Positions 27,049-36,625 of a DNA stretch of 64,000 nt are shown here, one piece after another (position 1 is the stretch's first letter; every line of letters begins with the position of its first letter). The translations under genes were made by a program, and so were the position numbers. Source of the DNA: Bacteroidales bacterium (GTDB lineage: Bacteria; Bacteroidota; Bacteroidia; Bacteroidales; WCHB1-69). The notes beneath the pieces were generated by a model, which saw only the letters and a list, made by a program, of their open reading frames with translations, was not told the DNA's origin and ran no database searches. The stretch spans positions 1 to 64,000 of the forward strand of contig JAFXTE010000008.1 in NCBI GenBank assembly GCA_017525245.1, in the 5' to 3' direction.

Positions 27049-28992
27049 ATGAGTTATATTGCATTTGACAAGGAGAAATTGGTGAACATCAATTTCGCGA
27101 AGGAGAGAGAAATTTTGCGCTGCAGCAGAACAGGTGCTTTTGCCACTACGACTTTGTGTGGACTTAACACCCGCAAATACCACGGCTTGTTCATTGTGCC
27201 GCAGGACAACCTCGGCGGCGAACGCCACCTTCTGGTCTCCGGCATCAACGAGAACATCGTGGTCAACAGCATGGATTTCCATTTAGGCATCCACCAGTAT
27301 AAGAATAAAGTCATTGACCCGAAAGGAAACAAATATCTGCAGAAATTCTCCGCTGACAGCGTGCCGGTGTATGACTACCGCGTCGGGAAATTCAATTTCC
27401 AAAAGTCGCTGCTTTTCCAACACGATGCCGACCGGCTGATCATCAAATACACTTTCCTCGACAACGTTGAGGACGTTTGTATGCAGATAGAACCCCTGCT
27501 GGCCTTCCGCAGCATTCACCAACTCACACACGCCAACAATAATGTACATTCCGGTTATCAAACCGTTGAAAATGGTGTCGGCTTCTGCATGTACGACAAC
27601 TACACGCCAGTCTATTTCCAATTCTCGGAACCGATCCAATACCAGCATCATCCGGACTGGTACTATAATATTGAATATGAAGAAGAGCTGAAGCGCGGCT
27701 ACGAAGGTCATGAAGACCTGTGGCGTCCCGGCACTATCACGGCAAAGGTGGCTGACAAGGAATTGTACCTTTGCATCAGCACCGAACCGGTGGAGGCTGC
27801 CGAGATTGCCAACATTTACGCCAAAGAGGCGAAGAAGCATCCCACACGCTCCACGTTCTCCAATTGTCTGGAAAATGCGGCGGAGCAGTTCATCGTGAAG
27901 CGCAACGGCCGCACCGACATTATCGCGGGCTACCCGTGGTTCGGACGCTGGGGCCGCGACACCTTCATCGCCCTGCCCGGCCTCACCCTGCCGCTGAAAA
28001 AGAACGCCCTCTTCGAGGAAATCGCCGACACGATGATTGCCGACCTCAAGGACGGACTGTTCCCCAACATAGGATCCGGCAACGGTGCTTCCTACAACTC
28101 CGTGGATGCACCGCTCTGGTTCATCCGCGCTCTGCAGATTTACTATGATCACATCAATAAACCAAGGGTCCTTTGGACAAAATATGGCGACACTATCAAA
28201 AGCATCCTCTGCGCCTACCGCGACGGCACCCTGAACCATATCCACAGACTGGACAACGGTCTCATCTATGCCGGGGGCGAAGGTCTTGCCCTCACGTGGA
28301 TGGACGCCATTGTCGATGGTCGTCCCGTGACCCCGCGCACCGGCTGCCAAGTGGAAATCAACGCGCTGTGGTACAACGACATCAAATTTGCCATCGACCT
28401 TGCGAGCAGAAGCCGCGACAAGGAGTTCGTCGCCGAATGGGAACCGATTGTATCCAATTTCCCCACTATCTTCAAAGAGACGTTTTGGTCAAAGGAGATT
28501 GGCTATTTAGCCGACTATGTGGATGGCGGCTACAAGAACTTCCAAGTTCGTCCTAACATGCTCATTGCGGCATCCCTGCCTTTCTCTCCTATCAGCGAGA
28601 AAATCCGTCAGTTGGTGCTCAAGCGCGTCACCGAGGAGTTGCTGGTCGACAAAGGCATCCGCAGCCTGTCACCCAAAGACCCCGAATACAAGGGTCACTA
28701 CAGCGGAACGCAAGCGGAACGCGACGCAGCCTATCACCAAGGTACTGTATGGCCGTGGCTGCTGTTCCCTTTCACAGACTGCATTCTCAAGGTCTATCCC
28801 GAAAGCGCCCCAGATGTGCTTAACCGCATCCTCTACCGCTTCGACGGCTGCATGAGTTCCTACGGACTTTCCACGATTGCCGAAATCACGGACGGGGATC
28901 CGCCGTACAAGCCCAACGGCTGCATCTCACAGGCATGGAGCGTCGCCGCACTGCTCTATATGAAATGGAAAATTGAACAAGTACAAAAATAA
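27049..28992 (+). CDS. Glycogen debranching enzyme (amylo-alpha-1,6-glucosidase type)
   Basis: A 647-residue cytoplasmic protein of the bacterial glycogen-debranching family. The N-terminal domain (about 1-230) has TTLCGLNTRKYHGLF and the C-terminal (alpha/alpha)6 domain has the hallmark AGYPWFGRWGRDTFIALPGL, NIGSGNGASYNSVDAPLWFI, PRTGCQVEINALWYN and YHQGTVWPWLLFPF. It hydrolyses alpha-1,6 branch points. It is first in an operon with a glycosyltransferase (18 bases downstream) and a GH57 enzyme (overlapping by 8 bases). This gene order is typical of Bacteroidetes for storage alpha-glucan turnover. Confidence 0.88.
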   Translation: MSYIAFDKEKLVNINFAKEREILRCSRTGAFATTTLCGLNTRKYHGLFIVPQDNLGGERHLLVSGINENIVVNSMDFHLGIHQYKNKVIDPKGNKYLQKFSADSVPVYDYRVGKFNFQKSLLFQHDADRLIIKYTFLDNVEDVCMQIEPLLAFRSIHQLTHANNNVHSGYQTVENGVGFCMYDNYTPVYFQFSEPIQYQHHPDWYYNIEYEEELKRGYEGHEDLWRPGTITAKVADKELYLCISTEPVEAAEIANIYAKEAKKHPTRSTFSNCLENAAEQFIVKRNGRTDIIAGYPWFGRWGRDTFIALPGLTLPLKKNALFEEIADTMIADLKDGLFPNIGSGNGASYNSVDAPLWFIRALQIYYDHINKPRVLWTKYGDTIKSILCAYRDGTLNHIHRLDNGLIYAGGEGLALTWMDAIVDGRPVTPRTGCQVEINALWYNDIKFAIDLASRSRDKEFVAEWEPIVSNFPTIFKETFWSKEIGYLADYVDGGYKNFQVRPNMLIAASLPFSPISEKIRQLVLKRVTEELLVDKGIRSLSPKDPEYKGHYSGTQAERDAAYHQGTVWPWLLFPFTDCILKVYPESAPDVLNRILYRFDGCMSSYGLSTIAEITDGDPPYKPNGCISQAWSVAALLYMKWKIEQVQK

Positions 28993-29010
28993 GATGACAT
29001 CCTATAAACT

Positions 29011-30294
29011 ATGGCTATAAAAGTATTAATGTTCGGATGGGAGTTTCCGCCACATATCTCCGGCGGTTTGGGCACGGCCTGCTACGGGCTCACCAAAGGG
29101 CTTGCGCTCAATGGTGTACACGTGACTTTCGTGATGCCCAAGGCCTCCGGCGACGAGGACACCTCATACGTCAAAATCGTGAACGGCAGTGATGTGGAAG
29201 TCGATCCGCGCACTTCCGAATATTTCCTTCACTCCAAAGAGACCTCCTACATCCAAGTCAACAGCAGACTTGTCCCGTATGTGGGTATGGATGACTACTA
29301 CAACGTCATCAGCCAGATTGAAAGCGGCGTCTTTCAATCAACCGGGGAGAAGCGGAAATACGTTTTCTCCGGAAAATACGGTCCCAACCTAATGCAGGAG
29401 GTGAACCAGTATGCCAGCATCGCGGCGGAGATTGCCAAGAACGAAGACTTTGACCTGATCCACGCGCACGACTGGCTGACTTACCGTGCCGGCATCGCTG
29501 CCAAACGCGCTTCCGGAAAACCGTTGGTGGTACACATCCACGCCACAGAGTTTGACCGTAGCGGCGAGAACTACAACGACATCGTCTATGGCATGGAAAA
29601 GGAGGGCATGAGCGCCGCCGATGCGGTGTGCGCGGTGAGCGATCTTACCCGTAACATTGTCATCAACAAATACGGCATTCCCGCTGAAAAGGTTTTCACA
29701 CTGCACAACGCCGTGGAGCCCAACGACAAAGTGGTGGAGCGCAAAAAGTTCGTCAAAGAGAAAATCGTGACGTTCTTAGGGCGTGTCACTTTCCAGAAAG
29801 GTCCCGACTATTTCGTGGAGACCGCCAAGCGTGTTTTGGAGAAAGACCCTGACGTGCGTTTCGTGCTGGCTGGTGACGGCGATATGATGCCGCACATCAT
29901 CGAGCGCGTGGCCGAGTTGGGCATCTCAGACCGTTTTCACTTCACCGGGTTTCTGCGTGGCGATGACATAAACAAGATGTTCGGCATGAGCGACGTGTAT
30001 GTGATGCCTTCCATTTCGGAACCTTTTGGCATCTCGCCGTTGGAGGCCATGCGCGCGAAAGTGCCCGTGGTTATCTCGAAACAATCCGGAGTCTCCGAGG
30101 TGCTCACCCACGCCATCAAAGTAGATTTCTGGGACATCGACGCCACCGCCGATGCCATATACGGTCTGCTCCACTACCCTGCCCTCTCGAAGCTTTTCGC
30201 CGAAGAGGGTGCCGCCGAGGTCGATCGCCTCAAATGGGAGCATGTGGCCAAGAAATTAGTCAAAATTTACGAAAAAACGTTGCATTATGAATAA
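29011..30294 (+). CDS. Glycosyltransferase, glycogen-synthase-like (GT4/GT5 fold)
   Basis: A 427-residue GT-B glycosyltransferase. The N-terminal loop is FGWEFPPHISGGLGTACYGL; the acceptor side has HAHDWLTYRAGIAAKR. The C-terminal half has KIVTFLGRVTFQKGPDYFVE, FVLAGDGDM, GFLRGDDINKMFGMSDVYV and the E-x7-E motif EPFGISPLEAM. It probably elongates or remodels an alpha-1,4-glucan from a nucleotide sugar. It lies between the debranching enzyme and GH57 genes, and shares eight bases with the latter. The donor (ADP- or UDP-glucose) cannot be told from the sequence. Confidence 0.83.
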   Translation: MAIKVLMFGWEFPPHISGGLGTACYGLTKGLALNGVHVTFVMPKASGDEDTSYVKIVNGSDVEVDPRTSEYFLHSKETSYIQVNSRLVPYVGMDDYYNVISQIESGVFQSTGEKRKYVFSGKYGPNLMQEVNQYASIAAEIAKNEDFDLIHAHDWLTYRAGIAAKRASGKPLVVHIHATEFDRSGENYNDIVYGMEKEGMSAADAVCAVSDLTRNIVINKYGIPAEKVFTLHNAVEPNDKVVERKKFVKEKIVTFLGRVTFQKGPDYFVETAKRVLEKDPDVRFVLAGDGDMMPHIIERVAELGISDRFHFTGFLRGDDINKMFGMSDVYVMPSISEPFGISPLEAMRAKVPVVISKQSGVSEVLTHAIKVDFWDIDATADAIYGLLHYPALSKLFAEEGAAEVDRLKWEHVAKKLVKIYEKTLHYE

Positions 30295-31474
30295 AATATG
30301 TTTCCACTTTCAGATTAGTCAGCCGTATCGTCTGCGTACATACCGCTTTTTTGACATCAACCAGGACCATCACTACTTCGATGACTACCAGAACCAGTAT
30401 CTGACCAAACGTCTGGCGGAACGTTGCTATCTGCCGGCAAACAAGATGCTACTGGAAATCATCAAACAGAACCCTGACCAGTTCCGTTGCAGCTTCAGCA
30501 TCTCGGGCAGTTCCATCATGTTGTTCAAGAACTATTGTCCGGAAGTCATCGACAGTTTCAAGGAGCTAATTGCCACCGGTTGTGTGGAAATCACCGGCAG
30601 CACCTACACCCACAGCATCGCCTCGCTGCACAGCGAAAGTGCCTTCATGGAACAGGTTCACCTGCAGGAGCAGCTGCTGATGGATACGTTCGGGGTGAAG
30701 CCGGTCTCTTTCTGCAACACTGAAATCATCTACTCCGATGAAATCGGCGAATGGTTGGGTAATGCCGGCTACCGCGTCATCCTCACCGAAGGCGCACGGC
30801 ACATCCTCGGCTGGAAGAGTCCTACCTACCTCTATTGCAACCCCTACCAGACGGATGTCCGGCTGCTGCTGCGCTCCTACCAGCTCTGTGACGACATCAC
30901 GCTGCGTTTCTGCGACCAAGGCTGGGACCAGTACCCGCTGACCGCCGAGAAATACCTGCGTTTCCTTGACAACGTCAATACCGAAAGCGACACGCCGCTC
31001 ATCAACCTGTTCTGGGACTATGAGACTATCGGAGAACACTACACCGGCGATACCGGCATTTTCGAGTTCTTCAAATCGTTAGTCAACACCTTGATAAAGC
31101 ACGAGAACTACTCGTTTATCTCACCCAAAGATGTGATAGACATGGATTTGAGTCCCGCCACGATGTATGCCCCATGGCCTATCTCCTGTTCGGGAGAAGA
31201 GAAGGACACCAATGAGTGGCTCGGCAACGAACTGCAGCAGGAGGCTTTCAACCAACTTTTCAAGTTAGAACCCCTGTACCAGAAATCCGACAATATGGAA
31301 GCGAAACTGAGCTGGCTTCGACTCCAAGCCGCCGACCACTTCAACTTCATGAGTTCCAAATGGTTCGGACACAGATTTGTGAAACGTAACTTTGAGGTTT
31401 ATTCGTCGCCATATCAGGCGTTCATCAACTATATGAACGTGCTGAATGATGTAAAAATACAGTTGGAAGGTTAA
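30287..31474 (+). CDS. GH57 family alpha-glucan hydrolase/transferase
   Basis: A 395-residue protein of glycoside hydrolase family 57. The first strand carries ICFHFQISQPYRLR, the predicted nucleophile lies in SFCNTEIIYSDEIG, and the acid/base aspartate lies in LFWDYETIGEHY. No signal peptide is present, so it is cytoplasmic. Members are alpha-amylases, 4-alpha-glucanotransferases or branching enzymes; this short type accompanies the debranching enzyme and glycosyltransferase in Bacteroidetes and is usually labelled alpha-amylase. Last gene of the operon; the 28-bp palindrome at 31502 follows it. Confidence 0.83.
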   Translation: MNKICFHFQISQPYRLRTYRFFDINQDHHYFDDYQNQYLTKRLAERCYLPANKMLLEIIKQNPDQFRCSFSISGSSIMLFKNYCPEVIDSFKELIATGCVEITGSTYTHSIASLHSESAFMEQVHLQEQLLMDTFGVKPVSFCNTEIIYSDEIGEWLGNAGYRVILTEGARHILGWKSPTYLYCNPYQTDVRLLLRSYQLCDDITLRFCDQGWDQYPLTAEKYLRFLDNVNTESDTPLINLFWDYETIGEHYTGDTGIFEFFKSLVNTLIKHENYSFISPKDVIDMDLSPATMYAPWPISCSGEEKDTNEWLGNELQQEAFNQLFKLEPLYQKSDNMEAKLSWLRLQAADHFNFMSSKWFGHRFVKRNFEVYSSPYQAFINYMNVLNDVKIQLEG

Positions 31475-31501
31475 AGACACAATCAGACAATGAATCTTAT
31501 G

Positions 31502-31529
31502 GTAGAGACGCAAAATTTTGCGTCTCTAC
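31502..31529. repeat. 28-bp palindrome, family 1 copy 3
   Basis: A perfect palindrome GTAGAGACGCAAAA plus its reverse complement. The outer arms match the other copies; only the core differs. It lies between the GH57 and maf genes. Confidence 0.9.
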
Positions 31530-31548
31530 TACGTTTTAATAAGGAACA

Positions 31549-32142
31549 ATGCTATTAACCGAATTACAACAATACAAAATATACCTCGCATCGAAATCCC
31601 CGCGTCGCAGGGAACTCCTTGCAGGCATGGGTGTGGAGTTTGACGTGATGAAGACGGATGTGGAGGAGACCTACGACCCGTCATGGTCGCCCGAGCAGAT
31701 CGTGATGCACCTGTCCAAACTGAAACTCTCCCCCATAGACATGGCGCAGTACGCCCCAAAGACTCTCTTCATCGCGTGTGACACGATTGTGGTAGTGAAT
31801 AGAGAGATTATCGGGAAGCCTCAGGACAAGGCGGACGCAATGCGGATGCTGAACATGCTGTCGGGCCGCACGCACACGGTCTATAGCGGTCTGACCGTGG
31901 CCACGCCGCAAAAACAGTTGACGGATTTCCGCGCCACCGAAGTGGTGTTTGACGAACTGACCGACGACATGATACAATATTATATAGACACGTACAAACC
32001 TTTCGACAAGGCCGGCTCCTACGGTGTGCAGGAATGGATCGGCTACGTAGGCATCCGCGAGGTGCGTGGCTCGTATTACAATGTGATGGGGCTGCCCACA
32101 AGGCTGTTGTGGCAAATGCTAACAGAAATTTGTGGTAAATGA
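31549..32142 (+). CDS. maf: Maf-type nucleoside triphosphate pyrophosphatase
   Basis: A 197-residue protein with the Maf signature LASKSPRRRELLAGMG at residues 9-24, the acidic VEETYDPSWSP loop, LFIACDTIVVVNREIIGKPQ near residue 65, SGRTHTVYSGLTV and AGSYGVQEWIG. Maf enzymes hydrolyse non-canonical or m7G/dTTP/UTP-type nucleotides to monophosphates and are linked to septum control. Length is normal. It starts 20 bases after the palindrome at 31502 and may be read from the upstream alpha-glucan operon. It ends 5 bases from the convergent TamL-like gene. Confidence 0.9.
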   Translation: MLLTELQQYKIYLASKSPRRRELLAGMGVEFDVMKTDVEETYDPSWSPEQIVMHLSKLKLSPIDMAQYAPKTLFIACDTIVVVNREIIGKPQDKADAMRMLNMLSGRTHTVYSGLTVATPQKQLTDFRATEVVFDELTDDMIQYYIDTYKPFDKAGSYGVQEWIGYVGIREVRGSYYNVMGLPTRLLWQMLTEICGK

Positions 32143-32146
32143 GCCG

Positions 32147-34543
32147 CTAAAACGCATACCCTATCGCCAATTTCAAACCGTTAGCGAACCGCAGGCGATG
32201 AGGTTCAGCCAACCAATTCAAATTGATAACACGTCCCTGTTCTTCGCTGCGGGTTGGATCATAAATTGGAAGAGCCCAATCCACACGTATAACAAAGAAA
32301 TTGAAATCCAGCCTTAAACCAAGACCGACATCCACAGCAAGCTCCTTGTAAAAACGTTTAAAGGAAAATTCTGCCCCTGGCATGTCTTCGTTTTTGCGCG
32401 CCAACCAAATATTGCCCACATCGGCAAATATTCCGTACTTGAACGAACGATAAAGCGTTCCGCGATATTCGATGTTAAACTCCAATTTGATGTCTCCCGT
32501 GTACAATGTGTCACGAGAATGAACATAGCTGCCCGGGCCCAATCCGCGGTAGCTCCAACCACGCATACTACTGCTGGTTCCCATATAGAAACCCTTTTCG
32601 TAGGGAACATAGGAGCCCTTATCCAAAGGAATTATAACCCCAATGTCGGAACGCATCGCTATGGAATTGTTGCCGTTAATGGTGTAGGTGTAATTCCATA
32701 ACACATCCAACTTCTCAAAAGTGGTGTATTCGTAACCCAACGTATCCAATTTGTTCTGCCCAAGCGTCCAACGTTCCCTCGGAGTAATCAATGCATTCAA
32801 CCCCCTCATGAAAAGCCCGGTCGATTCAAAATTAATTCGCAAGTGCATGTTGTGTTTCTTATCATCCATCAACTTGGGAATCAAATAATTGAAAGAATAC
32901 TTGAACGAAAGGAGAAAAAATTTGCCGAATCTTTGCTGATAGGATTCAGGGTAATCTTCATAATTCAGTAATCTTGTATAACGCTTATCACTATTATTGA
33001 TGGTGGCAACATCTATCGGGCTGATACTATGCGACATATAATAAGACGGATTCCAACGGTAGGTAAGACTTGTCGCATACATCAGCCTGCGGTAAAGACC
33101 AGAATAGTTGACCCCGACATTGAGCGATGTACTTTTTGAAATGGAATTCTCTCCGACATGCCGATTGAACAGGAAGAGCCGGTTCGGGAAATCCAAAGTG
33201 GCTGAAAACCCGAATTCAGGATAGGAAAAGGTGTTTTTCTTGTGAAACAAATTGTTCAACGAATAGTAAAAATAGCCACCGGACAGATTGACCGTCAAAT
33301 GCTCCGCACCTTTGAAAAGGTTCCTGTTGGTATAACTGAGCGAAATATTGGACTTGTCATTGCGCAACTCCAACTGCCCACCCACACTGTGCGGTTTCTT
33401 GCGCGTAAGACGGTACAACACATCCAAGTATCCTTTTTTATTGATCGTATCCAGCATAGATTCGTCTTCCTTAAAGAGTATGCTGACGTAGTCGAAATTA
33501 TCGAGACTTGTCAGGGCTCGGCTGCTACGGGTGCGCGCCATCTGCGAATAAGGCTGACCGCTCTGACTATAAATGGTGTTAGACAGGAGTCGATACGAAA
33601 AATCCCGATATGGAGGACATCCATCGTATGAGGTTTCCACAAAATAGATATCACAGCTGTCATTTTTACCGCTCCGATGGTAATAAACAGTATCAAAAGA
33701 CAGTCCGTCAGTTCCTGCTGGCTGAACGTCTGGATTTACAAAGTTGTCTTTGAAATAGTATTTGTAAAGGTAACGGGAGGCTTTCTCGTTCTGCGGTATA
33801 TTCATCACAATATTGAGTGAAACCGACCTCGGGTCATTCCCAAGGCTGTCAGGCGGATCATACGACACCTCTCCCCGAATAATGGATTTCTCCACATAAT
33901 AAAAGCCTTCATCGCGGATAAGATTGATAATACGGGTAAACTCCTGGTTGATAAGCGATTCGTTATACTGCATCCCGTCAGAAAGCAACGTGCCACTCTT
34001 GTTCAGCACCACAATGCGCTTATAATCATAGATAGGGATATCGTAGTCGATATGGCTGATGGTGTATGGAATACCAGCCGTAACATAATAATCCACTTTG
34101 GACTTTTTCTTTTTCTTGCCCTTGAACTTAACCCGAAAATCTGTCTGCGCATCGAAATACCCGAGCTGTTTCATCACTATTTTCAGCTGATCCACAGAAT
34201 TGCCAATCTCCACACTGTCCAGTAGGACGGGTGCCTCCCCGACTTTATTTCTCAAAAAACGCTTGAACTTGCTGTCTTTCGTTTCCCCTTTTTTATTGTA
34301 TGTGGGCTGTCCCCAGTCATATAACACGGTTTTGACTCGGAATATGTCCATGAATTTCTTGTTGGTGACGGGGCGCACGTATGTCTTCAGGTTGTCGAAA
34401 TCCGGGCTTTTGGCATCTATCACGGTCACATTATTCTTTACCAGCATACTCTCACCTTCAGGAAGATGCCTGACAGAGCTACACGAGCAAAGGAACAGCG
34501 CGCTTACCATTGCCAAAATCAGAGAACGGACTTTATGATTCAT
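32147..34543 (-). CDS. BamA/TamA-family outer-membrane lipoprotein (TamL-like)
   Basis: A 798-residue protein. The leader ends LFLCSCSSVRHLPEGESM, a lipobox with the modified cysteine near residue 20, so it is a lipoprotein. POTRA-like repeats fill residues 30-330 (YDAQTDFRVKF type, YVEKSIIRGEVSYD). The C-terminal ~400 residues form an Omp85/surface-antigen barrel with GTSSSMRGWSYRGLGPGSY, LEFNIEYRGTL and YGIFADVGNIW, ending LKLAIGYAF. In Bacteroidota the lipidated TamA-like protein is called TamL and works with TamB in outer-membrane assembly; no tamB is adjacent. I chose the ATG that begins the lipoprotein signal; it overlaps mreD by 11 bases. Confidence 0.82.
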   Translation of the reverse strand: MNHKVRSLILAMVSALFLCSCSSVRHLPEGESMLVKNNVTVIDAKSPDFDNLKTYVRPVTNKKFMDIFRVKTVLYDWGQPTYNKKGETKDSKFKRFLRNKVGEAPVLLDSVEIGNSVDQLKIVMKQLGYFDAQTDFRVKFKGKKKKKSKVDYYVTAGIPYTISHIDYDIPIYDYKRIVVLNKSGTLLSDGMQYNESLINQEFTRIINLIRDEGFYYVEKSIIRGEVSYDPPDSLGNDPRSVSLNIVMNIPQNEKASRYLYKYYFKDNFVNPDVQPAGTDGLSFDTVYYHRSGKNDSCDIYFVETSYDGCPPYRDFSYRLLSNTIYSQSGQPYSQMARTRSSRALTSLDNFDYVSILFKEDESMLDTINKKGYLDVLYRLTRKKPHSVGGQLELRNDKSNISLSYTNRNLFKGAEHLTVNLSGGYFYYSLNNLFHKKNTFSYPEFGFSATLDFPNRLFLFNRHVGENSISKSTSLNVGVNYSGLYRRLMYATSLTYRWNPSYYMSHSISPIDVATINNSDKRYTRLLNYEDYPESYQQRFGKFFLLSFKYSFNYLIPKLMDDKKHNMHLRINFESTGLFMRGLNALITPRERWTLGQNKLDTLGYEYTTFEKLDVLWNYTYTINGNNSIAMRSDIGVIIPLDKGSYVPYEKGFYMGTSSSMRGWSYRGLGPGSYVHSRDTLYTGDIKLEFNIEYRGTLYRSFKYGIFADVGNIWLARKNEDMPGAEFSFKRFYKELAVDVGLGLRLDFNFFVIRVDWALPIYDPTRSEEQGRVINLNWLAEPHRLRFANGLKLAIGYAF

Positions 34544-35057
34544 TCCTGACTTTGTTATAGAAAATGTATTCAACGCAGAGCACCACGAATACGGTGAACA
34601 CGGTGTTGCCGATCATGACGAGGAAAGTATGCCCGAAATTCTTGAAAGTCATGGTTTCCAGAAGTACGGAAACGACTTGGTAAATAGCGGTCAGTATCAA
34701 TGTGTACAGGAGAATCCAGCGGAAGTCCTTCACGCCCGGCTCAGGCCGGTCAATTGATTCGAACCTGTTGATATTCGCGCCGTTGAGGAATCGGACAATG
34801 AAAGGGCGAACAAACATCATCAGGGTGCAGGCAAACGTGGAAACGCCTAACGTGTGCGCGAATGCGTCCACCACGAAACCCGAAGCAAAACCGATGAGGT
34901 ATTGCAACGACAGCGGCAGCTCCAACGGGAGCAAGAACAACGCCAGTAAATAGAGTGCCGGTGTCATATAGCCGAACAGGCAAACATGCTGGCATATCAC
35001 AATCTGGACAATCAGCATTATCAAAAACCGCAAAATATTGGAAATGACGTTATTCAT
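34533..35057 (-). CDS. mreD: Rod shape-determining protein MreD
   Basis: A 174-residue membrane protein with five or six hydrophobic segments and the MreD pattern: LFGYMTPALYLLALFLLPLEL near residue 30 and GFASGFVVDAFAHTLGVSTFACTLMMFVRPFIV near residues 56-90. It works with MreB, MreC, PBP2 and RodA in lateral wall synthesis. It overlaps mreC by 8 bases and the following TamL-like gene by 11 bases. The usual downstream mrdA/rodA genes are missing here. Confidence 0.82.
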   Translation of the reverse strand: MNNVISNILRFLIMLIVQIVICQHVCLFGYMTPALYLLALFLLPLELPLSLQYLIGFASGFVVDAFAHTLGVSTFACTLMMFVRPFIVRFLNGANINRFESIDRPEPGVKDFRWILLYTLILTAIYQVVSVLLETMTFKNFGHTFLVMIGNTVFTVFVVLCVEYIFYNKVRNES

Positions 35058-35898
35058 CTTTGAAGTTGGCTTTTAAGGAGTCTATTTCGGACTTAAACAG
35101 ATTTTCCACTAAATATACGGTATAGACATCGGCGTATTTAGTAGCCAGATTCACCTTGATGGTCAGGAAACTGGCATTGTTGCCAACCTGCACACTCTTC
35201 ACCGTGCCTATGAACAAACCTTTCGGGAAGATGTTGGAGAATCCGTTGGTAAACACAGAGTCGCCGATATTGATTTCGGAGTGTTGTGGGATGGCTTCGA
35301 GGGATGCCACGCGGGGGTCATCACCCTCCCAGACCACAGTGCCGTTCTGGTTCGCAGGGGTCACCACCGCGCTGATTCGGGATTCCGGATGCAAAATCGG
35401 CCTGATGGTGGCGAAATTGGAGGAAACATCCGTCACGACACCCGCCACGCCTTCGGGCGACAGCACCGCCATATCGCGTTCGATACCGTCTTTAGAGCCC
35501 TTGTCCACAATCATGTAGTTGAATGCGCGATCCACCGTCTTGAAGATGACGTGGGCGAAAGTGTAGTCGTAAAGGCGCACCTGCCGACGGTTGGTGGAGT
35601 CCGGCTTGCTCATCTCTGTCAGCACCGTATCCACTTTCTCAAGAAACATGTTTTCCTGTTCACGCATCAGTCGGATATTTTGTTCCACGAGCGCTTCGTT
35701 TTCAGGTCCCAAACGGAAACGATGCACCATACCCGCACCGCTCTTCTGAATCGGTCCCACGACGCTCTGCACTGCCCTTGAAAGACGGTGCTCGTTGAAA
35801 GCCAACGATTTGCCGAGCATCACGATACTCAGAATCAGAAGAACGGCGAGTACGATGATATGAAATGCCTTCTTGAAAAATTCTATGAGATTATTCAT
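35050..35898 (-). CDS. mreC: Rod shape-determining protein MreC
   Basis: A 282-residue protein with one N-terminal membrane segment (IIVLAVLLILSIVMLG), a helical coiled-coil region about residues 60-100, and the periplasmic MreC beta domain: YMIVDKGSKDGIERDMAVLS, GVAGVVTDVSSNFATIRPIL, DSVFTNGFSNIFPKGLFIG. It scaffolds the elongasome. It starts 15 bases after the iorB stop, so it is probably cotranscribed with the indolepyruvate oxidoreductase genes. MreB is not in this window. Confidence 0.87.
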   Translation of the reverse strand: MNNLIEFFKKAFHIIVLAVLLILSIVMLGKSLAFNEHRLSRAVQSVVGPIQKSGAGMVHRFRLGPENEALVEQNIRLMREQENMFLEKVDTVLTEMSKPDSTNRRQVRLYDYTFAHVIFKTVDRAFNYMIVDKGSKDGIERDMAVLSPEGVAGVVTDVSSNFATIRPILHPESRISAVVTPANQNGTVVWEGDDPRVASLEAIPQHSEINIGDSVFTNGFSNIFPKGLFIGTVKSVQVGNNASFLTIKVNLATKYADVYTVYLVENLFKSEIDSLKANFKDE

Positions 35899-35913
35899 CA
35901 GGCAGGAAGCAGA

Positions 35914-36492
35914 CTATTTCTTTTCGGCGAGTTCACGGCCAGCCTTCATACAGGCGAGGTTCACGTTCACGATGTCCTCACCCTTGCGGGCGAAATTCTC
36001 GCGGACGGCATTCTCAATCTCCTCGTAAGGCAGTTGCAGATACGGGGAGGCCGCACCGAGAATCACCATGTTGGATGAACGGGCGGAACCAAGATCCTTG
36101 GCGATTTGGTCGGCGTTGATGGCCACGCAGTTCTGCACCTTGGCCAACTCGGCCTTCAAAGCGTCGAAATCGGGATAGTTCGGGATGTTAACGAAAGGTT
36201 GGTCGTTGGTGATCAACCAGCCGTCCTTCTTCAGCCACGGCAGATAACGCAACGACTCCATCGGCTCCACGGAGATGATCATGTCGGCCTTGCCCAATGG
36301 GATAAGGTCGGAAGCGATGGGTTGGTCGGAAAGACGGAAATGGGACTGCACATCACCGCCGCGCTGGCTCATGCCGTGAACCTCGGCCTGTTTCATGTAC
36401 ATTCCTCTTTTGATGGCGGCTGCGCCCACAATCGTGGCGATGGACAGGATACCCTGGCCGCCTACACCTGCTAATATAATGTCGATTTTCAT
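35914..36492 (-). CDS. iorB: Indolepyruvate:ferredoxin oxidoreductase beta subunit
   Basis: A 192-residue gamma-domain protein of the 2-oxoacid:ferredoxin oxidoreductase superfamily: ILAGVGGQGILSIATIVG, MKQAEVHGMSQRGGDVQSHFRLSD, SVEPMESLRYLPWLKKDG. It partners IorA in oxidative decarboxylation of aryl pyruvates to aryl-CoA (or the reverse). The alpha-subunit gene lies 133 bases upstream, with a 28-bp palindrome in the gap. The length is typical. Confidence 0.87.
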   Translation of the reverse strand: MKIDIILAGVGGQGILSIATIVGAAAIKRGMYMKQAEVHGMSQRGGDVQSHFRLSDQPIASDLIPLGKADMIISVEPMESLRYLPWLKKDGWLITNDQPFVNIPNYPDFDALKAELAKVQNCVAINADQIAKDLGSARSSNMVILGAASPYLQLPYEEIENAVRENFARKGEDIVNVNLACMKAGRELAEKK

Positions 36493-36524
36493 ATTTTTAT
36501 TCGTTTTTGTTTGTTTTTACCCCT

Positions 36525-36552
36525 GTAGAGACGTTTCATGAAACGTCTCTAC
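36525..36552. repeat. 28-bp palindrome, family 1 copy 4
   Basis: A perfect palindrome GTAGAGACGTTTCA plus its reverse complement between iorA and iorB, identical to the copy inside GH97. An outer T/A pair extends it by one base each side. Confidence 0.9.
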
Positions 36553-36625
36553 AACAGACGTTATTATTACTTCTTTGGTATTTTATTATCGGCTATTGGC
36601 TTCAATAACCAATAACCCATAACCA